Positions 25,125-34,142 of a stretch of 64,000 nucleotides of DNA are shown piece by piece (position 1 is the stretch's first letter; every line of letters begins with the position of its first letter). Under the pieces are notes generated by a model that worked only from the letters and a program-made list of their open reading frames with translations, had not been told where the DNA came from and ran no database searches. Position numbers and translations under genes: made by a program. Source of the DNA: JAAZBG01 sp964390065 (GTDB lineage: Bacteria; Fibrobacterota; Chitinivibrionia; Chitinivibrionales; Chitinispirillaceae); assembly GCA_964390065.1 (NCBI GenBank), contig CAYMGX010000004.1, positions 19,937 to 83,936 of the forward strand, written 5' to 3'.

Positions 25125-27535
25125 ACACTCCTGCGTTTTCTTTCATTAGACATTATTACAGGAAGAATAGTCAGGGAGGCAACAAGACATGTTGACATTC
25201 CAATAATAGCCAGTTCACCAATTGATCGCAATCCCGGATGATTCGCAGTGATAATTCCTCCAAAACCAACCAGGTTTATTAATGTACAAAGGAAATTAGG
25301 GCCTCCGGTTTCAACAAGCAATTTACTTATAGGAGAACTTGAATCACTATGAAATCTGTGATAAATGTGCACAGCTGCATCGACACCAAGTCCAAGAATG
25401 CTTGGCAGTATTACCATATTAAAAATATTCAGTTTTAAAGAAAATATACCCATCATACCAAGCATCCATAAAATTCCTACGCATAGCGGGGTAAGTATTA
25501 TCAGCATTGATCTGACCCTGCCGAAATCGCTGAATACAATTCCTGCGATAATTATAAACGCAGCAAGTATCGCTATTATCGAATCCCTTTTGAGCAAGTT
25601 GATCAATTCAACATAAACAAGCGGCTCGCTCACTGCATAAAACACCTTATTGTCAATAGTCATTGAACCAACAGCATTTGCGAATGCCTCTGCATTGTGA
25701 AGATCAAGAAGTGAATTGCGTTGATAGATGTACATCAACTGCCCATCAACATTCCTGTTTCCATAAAACAGTTTCAACATTTCCTCTGGAATGTCTTTTT
25801 CTGTAACCGGTTCTGTTACAAGCAAATATTCCATCTTTTCAATGGCACTTATCTGTTCAGCCGACATATTGTTTTTAGTATGTTCAATTAAAGCTTTTAT
25901 ATTCTTAATGATCTCAATCTTTTCATCCTGATTTACAGGTATTATATCATTGATTGATTTTACATCTTCAACTATTGATGTATCATCCAGTAAACATTTA
26001 CCTTTAATATATTCTTTTATTTTTAATGCTTCCTCAGCATTCTTTACAACAACAACAGCCGGATCTCTTGCAGATGTAAATACGTTCAGCATTTTTTTGT
26101 TAAATTCACGCGTTGCCCTGATTTGTGAGCGAAGATTTCGAAAATCATACTCAAATTCAACACTCTTTAACATCATAATACTTACTATTGTAAAAAGTAC
26201 AATACCTATTGTTACCAGGGTAATTCTGTTCTTAGACCTGCAGTCGTTATTTGTATTGAGTTTTGTAATTGTATTGTTTTTTATTCCAAAACCATGTGTA
26301 CAATCATTCGCAACAGTCAGAAGTGCAGGTGTAAGAATCATATATGCTATATAAGCAAGTAATATTCCTGTTCCCGCAATAAATCCGAAGTCTCTGAATC
26401 CGAGAAAATCACTAAATGTCAACATATAAAATGATACAATCACCGTTAATCCTGATGTCAGGGATGCTCTTCCACTGGTTCGAATAGCAGTTTTAAGAGC
26501 ATTAAAATGATCTGTACCTTCTTTTCTTGTTAACATATATCGGTTTATTAAATGTATCCCAAAATCGATACCCAATCCAAAGAGTATTATAATCAGAAAC
26601 GCTGAAATCAGGTTCAAATTACCGATTGTCAATACGGTTAATGCAAAGGTCCATGATTCACTCATAACAAGGGGAATCAATACACAAATAATGAGCGAGA
26701 TTCTCTTAAAGTAGAGCAGCAGTAATATGAGTATTATTGAGACACCAAGCATGGTGCCATTTGACAGATCACCAAGTATGGTGTTATACTCATTTAAACG
26801 ATTTTTGAAGGTACCACCGATACTTATCGTTACTGAACTATCTGCAGGATCGTTACTAAATTCTGTTACAACATTTTGTAATTCATTGTATATTTTTTTC
26901 GCAAAGGTGATATCGCTTGTAATTCCTTCAGGATGAATTACAATAAGCAGCATTCTTCCATCCTCACTGATATTTACCCGCTTATAGTTTGATTTTTTCT
27001 CATACTTTTTTTCGATATCACTGAAATCAGGCATACTCTGCGGTTCATCAAGTAAATCAACAAATAACGGATTGGCCTTTTTTATCTTTCCTGAAATTCC
27101 ATGCTCAACTCTGTTTTTGATTTCCTTTAGATCATCAACATCGATATACAATAATTTTTTCTTTACTATTAGCGAATCGTTCATCGCATAGGATGCATCG
27201 GCAACCCATTCAAGTTTTTTTATTTCTCCTAACAATTTATCTGCAACTTGTAATGATTGTTCTCTGTTCCCGGATTCAATCATTACAATAAGGTCACCAA
27301 TACCTCCGAGTTTTTTCTCCAGATTATTTATTCTTTCAACTGACGGTGTATTTTTTTTCAGTAGGGCCATAATACTACTGTCAACACTTATTTTTCTAAC
27401 GATAACAGCAGACGCAGTTGTAACAATAAGTGCCAATAGAAGAACAATGTAACGGTACCTGATTATCCAGTTTAAATACACCGACACATTTGCATCAGAA
27501 AATAACCGATCAATTATTTTTTTCACGCGGTACAC
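25121..27535 (-). CDS. RND/MMPL-superfamily exporter (HpnN-like)
   Basis: This 804-residue protein has the two-repeat RND layout. TM1 is at about residues 30-48, with a periplasmic loop to about 245, followed by five helices (LGVSIILILLLLYFKRISLI and onwards). A second TM block starts near GIVLFTIVSIMML, with its own large loop and a C-terminal helix set ending LVASLTILPVIM. The conserved GLGIDFGIHLINRY and GLGVDAAVHIYHRF segments are typical of MMPL and HpnN proteins and carry the membrane Asp residues used for proton coupling. HpnN moves hopanoids to the outer membrane, and MmpL proteins export lipids. It overlaps the radical SAM gene by 13 bases. Confidence 0.88.
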   Translation of the reverse strand: MYRVKKIIDRLFSDANVSVYLNWIIRYRYIVLLLALIVTTASAVIVRKISVDSSIMALLKKNTPSVERINNLEKKLGGIGDLIVMIESGNREQSLQVADKLLGEIKKLEWVADASYAMNDSLIVKKKLLYIDVDDLKEIKNRVEHGISGKIKKANPLFVDLLDEPQSMPDFSDIEKKYEKKSNYKRVNISEDGRMLLIVIHPEGITSDITFAKKIYNELQNVVTEFSNDPADSSVTISIGGTFKNRLNEYNTILGDLSNGTMLGVSIILILLLLYFKRISLIICVLIPLVMSESWTFALTVLTIGNLNLISAFLIIILFGLGIDFGIHLINRYMLTRKEGTDHFNALKTAIRTSGRASLTSGLTVIVSFYMLTFSDFLGFRDFGFIAGTGILLAYIAYMILTPALLTVANDCTHGFGIKNNTITKLNTNNDCRSKNRITLVTIGIVLFTIVSIMMLKSVEFEYDFRNLRSQIRATREFNKKMLNVFTSARDPAVVVVKNAEEALKIKEYIKGKCLLDDTSIVEDVKSINDIIPVNQDEKIEIIKNIKALIEHTKNNMSAEQISAIEKMEYLLVTEPVTEKDIPEEMLKLFYGNRNVDGQLMYIYQRNSLLDLHNAEAFANAVGSMTIDNKVFYAVSEPLVYVELINLLKRDSIIAILAAFIIIAGIVFSDFGRVRSMLIILTPLCVGILWMLGMMGIFSLKLNIFNMVILPSILGLGVDAAVHIYHRFHSDSSSPISKLLVETGGPNFLCTLINLVGFGGIITANHPGLRSIGELAIIGMSTCLVASLTILPVIMSNERKRRSV

Positions 27536-28578
27536 TCTTTTGCTTCATGAACAGTATGTTCATTTTTTATTCTGCAAAACAGTTCTGATTCCATAATATA
27601 GTCAAACCTGGAAAAAGGAAGTGAGTTCAACAACATACATGACACGCCACAGTTTTTCTCACACCCTTTTACCAGATGATGATTTTGTTTAAGCATTGTA
27701 TTGGTGACATTTAACAATGGCATATCGGATTCCTTATGACTGCATTTTTTAAAATATCCGTTTGTATCAACATAAAATGACTTGCAACCGCCCTCACATA
27801 CCCATTGAACATTTTTACCCATCAATGTGTCGATATAATAGTTTATGAGAAATTGGGGCATATTCACCGGTAAACCACTCTTTTTTTGTATTGTCAACCA
27901 GTTAAGAAATGTTACAATTGACCTGTTGGATGAATCTGCAATAAGCCTGCCTCTGTCATGTGCAGGTGAAAAAGCTACGGGGATTCCTGTTTTAAAAAGT
28001 ACTTTCGCAAGATCATATGCTTCATCAATAGTTTCCCTTACAATAACTGAATTTACATGAACCCAGATCTTCATATCCGTAAGAAGGTTCAGTTGATATT
28101 TCAGCAGTGATACGGATTTTTTAGTAATGCTGTTTGGTTCAACACAGTCTATTGACAATTGCAGCCTTTTAATTCCAAGATTGATCAGCTTTTCTGCTTT
28201 TTCTCTTGTTAACAGGAAACCATTGGTTGTAAGGCCCGTATTTAATCCTTTACTTTTTGCATAAGCAATTAATTCAAACAGATCCGGATGCAATAGCGGT
28301 TCTCCACCAATGAATTCAATATGTTTTATACCAAGAGATGCACAATGATCTATCCATTTGAAAACAGTTTCAGCAGGTACATGACATCCATCATTTTTAT
28401 GTTCAGAACAATATCCACAGCTTAGATTACACCGTTCAGTAATTTTAAGCTGTGTCCATATCGGTTTTGCATCGAACACACGAGCTGTAATACCGGAACT
28501 GAAAATTGCATGGATCCATTGTCCGAATTGTGACACCTTACCTAACCTGCCAGACGCATTGAATATTCCTTGTGCCAT
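27523..28578 (-). CDS. Radical SAM enzyme with SPASM-like C-terminal domain
   Basis: This 351-residue protein has the radical SAM [4Fe-4S] motif ERCNLSCGYC (Cys50, Cys54, Cys57), followed by IEFIGGEPLLHPDLFE, the GGE motif that contacts SAM. The C-terminal part has further cysteines (VCEGGCKSFYVDTNGYFKKC, KGCEKNCGVSCM), consistent with a SPASM or twitch domain binding auxiliary clusters. The reaction is unknown. In this operon it could modify a lipid head group or tail, as HpnH/HpnJ do in hopanoid loci, but its sequence looks closer to SPASM maturases. It follows the inositol phosphate synthase gene after 96 bases containing a strong hairpin. Confidence 0.85.
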   Translation of the reverse strand: MAQGIFNASGRLGKVSQFGQWIHAIFSSGITARVFDAKPIWTQLKITERCNLSCGYCSEHKNDGCHVPAETVFKWIDHCASLGIKHIEFIGGEPLLHPDLFELIAYAKSKGLNTGLTTNGFLLTREKAEKLINLGIKRLQLSIDCVEPNSITKKSVSLLKYQLNLLTDMKIWVHVNSVIVRETIDEAYDLAKVLFKTGIPVAFSPAHDRGRLIADSSNRSIVTFLNWLTIQKKSGLPVNMPQFLINYYIDTLMGKNVQWVCEGGCKSFYVDTNGYFKKCSHKESDMPLLNVTNTMLKQNHHLVKGCEKNCGVSCMLLNSLPFSRFDYIMESELFCRIKNEHTVHEAKECTA

Positions 28579-28629
28579 ATTATCCCTCTTGCTTCAAGTA
28601 TCGTATTTCAAATTATTTCTGAGTTGATT

Positions 28630-28663
28630 ACAGGCCGGATCAGTCAAAGCTGATCCGGTCTGT
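28630..28663. other. 14-bp-stem hairpin between the inositol phosphate synthase and radical SAM genes
   Basis: ACAGGCCGGATCAG and CTGATCCGGTCTGT pair over 14 positions (one G-T) around a six-base loop. No T-tract follows on either strand, so it is not a standard terminator. It may protect or divide the transcript between the two genes. Confidence 0.6.
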
Positions 28664-28674
28664 AGTATTAATTA

Positions 28675-29778
28675 CTAATTATCGATTTCCCTCTTTATAA
28701 ATTTTTCTACTCTGCAAAATGCTTCATCATCAGAGTATTGAACCGGTGGATGCTTGCAAAAGTATGATGATGGAGAATACAGGATACCACCGATTTTATT
28801 GTCAAGTGCAAGTTTACAACACCGTATTGCATCAATAGCGACTCCAGCACTGTTTGGTGAATCTTCAACTGATAAACGCAGCTCAATATTCATGGGTACA
28901 TCACCAAACATTTTTCCTTCCATTCTCAGGAAACATATTTTCTGATCATCCTGCCATGGCACATAGTCACTTGGTCCCACATGAATATTTCTATCGTTCA
29001 GTCTTTTAGCTGCAACAGATTGAACTGCTTCTGTTTTTGATATTTTTTTTGATGTGAGTCTATTTCTGTTAATCATATTCAGAAAATCGGTATTACCTCC
29101 GGTATTCAGTTGATAGGTGCGCTCAAGTTTTACACCGCGTTTTCTGAAAAGATCGGTGAGAGTCCTGTGTGTAATTGTTGCCCCAAGCTGAGCTTTAATA
29201 TCATCACCTATTAATGGTAATCCCCTCTCCTTGAATCGCTGAGCCCACTCAGGATTACTGGCAATGAATACTGGCATATTATTAACAAATGCAACTCCGG
29301 CATTCAATGCACATTCAGCATAGAATTTTGTCGCGTTTTCTGAACCGACTGGAAGATAATTCAGGAGTATTTCTGTTCCTGAGTTCTTTAATGTTGTAAC
29401 CACATCGTCCATTGATGCCTCAGGTACATTCGAAGTGACAAACGTATAATCATTTTCATAGGATGCCATATGTTCTGATACACCATCAAGTACTTTCCCC
29501 ATTTGTACAGTAACTCCTGACCCTGGCATTTCCGCCTGAAAAACAGTAGTACAGTTTGGACGGCTGAATATAGCCGTATGTACATCAAGACCAACCTTAC
29601 GTGTATCAATATCAAATGCACAGACGACTTCCATATCTGATGGTTTATATCCATTGATTTCCCAATGCATAAGCCCAATTGCATCTGACTCCTTGCGATT
29701 ACGATAATATTCTATGCCCTGAAGCAATGAGCTGGCACAGTTTCCTACACCGACAATTCCGATTCTGATTCTTTTCAT
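28675..29778 (-). CDS. ino1: Myo-inositol-1-phosphate synthase (actinobacterial/archaeal-type Ino1)
   Basis: This enzyme converts glucose 6-phosphate to inositol 1-phosphate using bound NAD. I choose the ATG at 29778 (367 residues) because AGGAT lies just ahead; an upstream ATG adds five residues. Visible motifs are the NAD loop GIVGVGNCASSLLQGIEYY, LLNYLPVGSENATKFYAECA, IGDDIKAQLGATITHR, LNTGGNTDFLNM, KKISKTEAVQS and SVEDSPNSAGV. They match Mycobacterium Ino1 closely. It is the first gene of the lipid/transport block and would supply inositol phosphate for inositol lipids or soluble inositol compounds. No PI synthase (CDP-alcohol phosphatidyltransferase) is in the window. Confidence 0.92.
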   Translation of the reverse strand: MKRIRIGIVGVGNCASSLLQGIEYYRNRKESDAIGLMHWEINGYKPSDMEVVCAFDIDTRKVGLDVHTAIFSRPNCTTVFQAEMPGSGVTVQMGKVLDGVSEHMASYENDYTFVTSNVPEASMDDVVTTLKNSGTEILLNYLPVGSENATKFYAECALNAGVAFVNNMPVFIASNPEWAQRFKERGLPLIGDDIKAQLGATITHRTLTDLFRKRGVKLERTYQLNTGGNTDFLNMINRNRLTSKKISKTEAVQSVAAKRLNDRNIHVGPSDYVPWQDDQKICFLRMEGKMFGDVPMNIELRLSVEDSPNSAGVAIDAIRCCKLALDNKIGGILYSPSSYFCKHPPVQYSDDEAFCRVEKFIKREIDN

Positions 29779-29902
29779 AATTACATCCTGCATTAATTAA
29801 ATGTTTTTATTGAACATCATTTTCATTTTGATCTCTTTTTGTAGTAACACATAATCCTGTATTATGGTTTTCACCATTTCGCGAATTATCCGAAATACAC
29901 TG

Positions 29903-32900
29903 CTATATTGTCAATTCGTTTTCTATTTTATTTTTTTCCCGTCTTGCACCTTTGGCAAATCTGTTCAGTATCACATACAGTACCGGTACGACAATCATGG
30001 ACAGAATCATGGAACTTGACAATCCACCAACAAGTGTCCAGCCAAGTCCTGATTTCCATTCTGCTCCGGCCCCCGGCGACAATGCAATTGGAAGTAATCC
30101 GACTATCAATGCAATGTTTGTCATCAGAATAGGCCTGAAACGCACACTTGTTGCTTCAATTACTGCGTCAACCGGATTTAATCCGTTTTCCTGTTTTTTA
30201 TTCGCAAAATCAACAACAAGGATTGCGTTTTTTGCAACAAGTCCCATGAGCATAATGATACCCATAATTGCAAAAAGGCTCAGGTTTTTTCCCACTAATG
30301 CGAGAGCAAGTAATGCACCAATTATTGACAACGGCAGCGATAACATAACAACTAACGGATACACATAACTGTTATACAAGACTACCATGGTAAAGTACAT
30401 AAAAATCAGTGACGCAAAAAGTGCGACCATCATAGCAGAAAAAGATTCTTTCTGATTCTGAAGATCACCTGCATATATAATTTCCACACCTTCAGGGATT
30501 CCGATTTGTGCAAGTCTTTCTTTTAATTGTTGTCCAATTGTTCCGACAGCAACACCTGTCAGATTGCACTTGACACTTATAGCAGGCAGTTTGTTATACC
30601 GATTCAGAACTGATGGACTTTCTCCTTCTGTAATAGATGCAACCTGAGAAAGCTTGATAACCTGCCCGGCTTTATTCAGAAAGGCAATGTTTTCGATGTC
30701 AGTTTTGCTTTTCCTGTTAAATTCATCAAGTGCAATGAATATATCATATTCATTATTACCGGACCTGTACTTAAGATCCCTGTTTCCTTCGAATGACAGA
30801 TACATCTGATTGCCAGCTTCACCTATAGTCAAGCCAAGTTTTGATAATTTGTCACGATCGAATACTACAACCATTTCCCTGTTACCACGTTCACTTGATG
30901 TCGAAACGTCACGGGTTCCTTTCATTGCACGTAATTCATCTGCAACGACAACACTGAAATCAGAGGCCTTATTAAAATCGGTACCGCGGACATACAGCTC
31001 AACAGGTGTACGTGTCATACCCATCATGCTGATTTCCTCAATTTTAAATATCGGACCTGCAAATGTAGACATTAGTTCATTTTGTAACGTTTTTGAAAAT
31101 AAACGGGAATTTAGTTTACGTTTTTCTTTTGGAACAAGCTTAACAACAAACGATGCTCCATACGGAGTTTCAGATATTGATACCACACCACCTTTCGATC
31201 CAACCTTTGTATAAACATTGGTGATTTCCGGATGATTCAGCATGGTTTTTTCAACACTAAGACATAACGCTGCAGTTTGTTCCAGCGTTGCCGTTTTGTC
31301 TAATTCCATTGAAACAACAAATTCACCCCTGTCGCCTGCATCCATAAATTCACTTTGAATATATCCTCCGGCAACCAGATAAATTGCACCTGTGAAAAAG
31401 GCAGCACAAACTGTTATGGTCAGTATTTTGTGCCTTAACGTAAATCGCAACAATGAAAGTACTATATTCTTGAATTTGGTAACTACAAATTCAAAGCCTA
31501 ACAACATCTGATCGAATGGATTCTTTTTATTGTATTGTTTAACTTTTCCAAACCGTGATGTCAATAATGGTACCAATGTAAACGAAACAATCAGACTCAG
31601 TAGTATTGATGCAACTATGACAAGCGAAAACGCTCTGAGCATCATACCGGTTACACCTGGAACCAATCCGATAGGCAAAAAGACCGCAACCAGAACAAGC
31701 GTTATTGACACAACTGTCAAACCAAGTTCCTTGATGGCATCATATGATGCCTGCATCCTGCTTTTTCCCATTTCAAGATGACGATATATGTTTTCAAGTA
31801 CAACTATTGCGTCATCAACAATCGCCCCCACTACAATTGATAATGCAAGCAGAGTGAGAAGATTTAACGAAAAACCGAAATAATAGAATATGGTAAATGT
31901 TGACACAAGCGATGTTGGAATAGAAATGAAAACAAATATGAGATTTCTGAAAGTATGTAGAAATAACAGCATCGCAATGGAAACAAATATCACTGCGAAC
32001 AGGAGATCTTTCATAACACTGTTCACTGCACTATTTGTAAATTCCGAATTATCACTTGCAATTGTAAATTTTAGATTATTTGCACTAAATTGTGTTTCGT
32101 ATTTTTCAAGACGTGATCTGATTTCCTTACTTATATTTACAGCATTTCCATCCTTTTGTTTTTGGATGTCAATTCCGATTGCAGGTTGTCCATTGATTCT
32201 TGCAAGCTTTGATGCTTTTTTTGTATCATCGACAACCGCTGCTACATCACTTAATTTTATCAGTGTACCATCATTCGATGCACCAACTATCATTTCACTG
32301 AGTTGATCAAGACTGGTCAGCTTTCCCGCAACCCTTATTATATATGAACTCTGCTCATCTTTTATTTTTCCAATTGGAAAATCAACATTACCAGCCTGTA
32401 TTACCTGCTTGATTTGTGCCAGAGCAATACCATACTGTTCCAGTTTCTGTTCATTTACCTTTATGGAAATCTGACGTTGATTTCCTCCGATAATGTTAAC
32501 TCCTGCAACACCTTTGACCTGAGATAATTCGGTCTTTATAGTCTGATCAATCAAATCATAAAATTCCCTGTCCGGTAATTTTGATGTCACAGCGATACTC
32601 ATGATAGGAAACTGATTCACATCGAATTTAAAATACTGAGGATCCTTACACGTTTCCGGAAGTTTATCTTTTATAGCATTAACTTTACGTTCACACTCCT
32701 GTAACGCGACATCACCGTTAATATCAAATTTATACTGCACGACAATAAGGGACATACTCTCAAAGGAATATGACATTATTTTATCAACGCCTTCAAGCGA
32801 TGATACAGCATCTTCAACATTTTTCGTTACTGAATTTTCGACTTCTACCGGTGCAGCCCCTGGATATGTTGTCATTATAGCATTTACCGGCATCTCGATT

Positions 32901-33016
32901 GATGGCGTTAATTCTTTATTGAGCAGGGTATAACAAAATAACCCGCCCAGTCCCAGAAGAACAAACAACACAACCGGTATCGTTGATCTTTTTATTGACA
33001 ATTCTGTTATTTTCAT
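29903..33016 (-). CDS. RND multidrug-type efflux transporter (AcrB/HAE1 family)
   Basis: This 1037-residue inner-membrane proton antiporter has 12 membrane helices in two blocks with two large periplasmic loops. The start ITELSIKRSTIPVVLFVLLG is the typical first helix. GAIVDDAIVVLENIYRH carries the paired Asp residues of TM4 used for proton relay, and GIIMLMGLVAKNAILVVDFAN is the matching second-half motif. Length is normal for the HAE1 group. It is the last gene of the operon tetR-OMF-adaptor-pump. Substrates cannot be read from the sequence. Confidence 0.93.
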   Translation of the reverse strand: MKITELSIKRSTIPVVLFVLLGLGGLFCYTLLNKELTPSIEMPVNAIMTTYPGAAPVEVENSVTKNVEDAVSSLEGVDKIMSYSFESMSLIVVQYKFDINGDVALQECERKVNAIKDKLPETCKDPQYFKFDVNQFPIMSIAVTSKLPDREFYDLIDQTIKTELSQVKGVAGVNIIGGNQRQISIKVNEQKLEQYGIALAQIKQVIQAGNVDFPIGKIKDEQSSYIIRVAGKLTSLDQLSEMIVGASNDGTLIKLSDVAAVVDDTKKASKLARINGQPAIGIDIQKQKDGNAVNISKEIRSRLEKYETQFSANNLKFTIASDNSEFTNSAVNSVMKDLLFAVIFVSIAMLLFLHTFRNLIFVFISIPTSLVSTFTIFYYFGFSLNLLTLLALSIVVGAIVDDAIVVLENIYRHLEMGKSRMQASYDAIKELGLTVVSITLVLVAVFLPIGLVPGVTGMMLRAFSLVIVASILLSLIVSFTLVPLLTSRFGKVKQYNKKNPFDQMLLGFEFVVTKFKNIVLSLLRFTLRHKILTITVCAAFFTGAIYLVAGGYIQSEFMDAGDRGEFVVSMELDKTATLEQTAALCLSVEKTMLNHPEITNVYTKVGSKGGVVSISETPYGASFVVKLVPKEKRKLNSRLFSKTLQNELMSTFAGPIFKIEEISMMGMTRTPVELYVRGTDFNKASDFSVVVADELRAMKGTRDVSTSSERGNREMVVVFDRDKLSKLGLTIGEAGNQMYLSFEGNRDLKYRSGNNEYDIFIALDEFNRKSKTDIENIAFLNKAGQVIKLSQVASITEGESPSVLNRYNKLPAISVKCNLTGVAVGTIGQQLKERLAQIGIPEGVEIIYAGDLQNQKESFSAMMVALFASLIFMYFTMVVLYNSYVYPLVVMLSLPLSIIGALLALALVGKNLSLFAIMGIIMLMGLVAKNAILVVDFANKKQENGLNPVDAVIEATSVRFRPILMTNIALIVGLLPIALSPGAGAEWKSGLGWTLVGGLSSSMILSMIVVPVLYVILNRFAKGARREKNKIENELTI

Positions 33017-33065
33017 TTTTCCACCATTGATTAAACAAGTATCTGTTTACATTATTTTATTGTCA

Positions 33066-34130
33066 TTAATTAACAATTGCGACATCATCACCGTCACTCA
33101 GATTCAACTGACCACTTACAACAATCTTCTCTTCAACGTTAAGACCGTTTAATACCTCTGCCTGCTTGCTATTACTTTGACCAATTACTATCTGGCGTTT
33201 GAATGCTTTGCCATTCTGTACAATAAATACTGATGGATTTTCCATACTGCCAAGTATCGCGGTTTTATTGATAATCAAACGGTCAACATTTTTTACCGGA
33301 AGTTCAACTTCCGCATACAATCCGCTTCTCAGGTGAACAGATTGTTTGTTTGTAAGTGCAATCTCCACATTGAATTTCATAGCGGCATCTGCTTTCTCGG
33401 CAATTGACGAAACTGTTCCGGTAAATTTTTTATCAGGAAATACAGACAGTTTTATTGTTACCTTCTGCCCTTTACTTATTCTGTAAACTTCTTTTTCTGA
33501 AATCTTGATATTTAATTTAAGCAGATCATTATTCACAATTTCACATATACTTGTACCAACATTCAGAAGTTGTCCGGGCGTCACGTTATCCGTATTTATG
33601 TATCCATTGAGATGAGACCTGATACTTGTGTTACTCAACGTTTTTTGTGCTGTAATCAGATCTGCTTTTGCTTTCTTCAGGCCAATCTGAGCCTGTTCAA
33701 GATCACGTTTTGCAACAGCATTTTCTTCGGCAAGGCGTGTCAACCGTTCAAGATCACGTTCACTTTGAGCATAGTTTGCTTCTGCAGTCAAAACATTTGC
33801 AGCAATCACTTCATCATCTACTTTCACGATTATATCACCAGCCTTAACATAGTCTCCTTTTTCCTTATAAATTTTCACAATTTTACCTTGCGTTTCTGAT
33901 ACAAGATTCAGCACATCTGATGCTTCAAGGGTTCCAGTTGCAATAACATTTTCAGATATTACCCCATTAGCAACGTTTTCAACTGCAACAGGGATTTTTT
34001 CAATTGTTCTTTCAGTAAATGCGATGTCTTCCCGATACTGTTTTTTATTTTCTTTTAATTTTGCAACAACCCCGACTCCGGCTATTGCTACAATTGTAAG
34101 TACTGACACGATTTTCATTGTTTTATTCAT
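33066..34130 (-). CDS. Periplasmic adaptor (membrane fusion) protein of the RND pump
   Basis: This 354-residue protein has an N-terminal membrane anchor (KIVSVLTIVAIAGVGVVA), a split lipoyl domain (SETQGKIVKIYKEKGDYVKAGDIIVKVDD and later TSIRSHLNGYINTDNVTPGQLLNVG, each only partly conserved), a helical hairpin between them (YAQSERDLERLTRLAEENAV), and beta-barrel and membrane-proximal domains at the C-terminus. It links the pump to the outer-membrane channel. The gene lies 12 bases after the OMF gene and 49 before the pump gene. Confidence 0.92.
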   Translation of the reverse strand: MNKTMKIVSVLTIVAIAGVGVVAKLKENKKQYREDIAFTERTIEKIPVAVENVANGVISENVIATGTLEASDVLNLVSETQGKIVKIYKEKGDYVKAGDIIVKVDDEVIAANVLTAEANYAQSERDLERLTRLAEENAVAKRDLEQAQIGLKKAKADLITAQKTLSNTSIRSHLNGYINTDNVTPGQLLNVGTSICEIVNNDLLKLNIKISEKEVYRISKGQKVTIKLSVFPDKKFTGTVSSIAEKADAAMKFNVEIALTNKQSVHLRSGLYAEVELPVKNVDRLIINKTAILGSMENPSVFIVQNGKAFKRQIVIGQSNSKQAEVLNGLNVEEKIVVSGQLNLSDGDDVAIVN

Positions 34131-34142
34131 ACTATCTCCCCT

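Noticed and set aside
20010..29778. Complete hopanoid biosynthesis cluster
   Set aside because: HpnL/M/N-like transport genes are present, but no squalene-hopene cyclase or squalene synthesis gene lies in the window.
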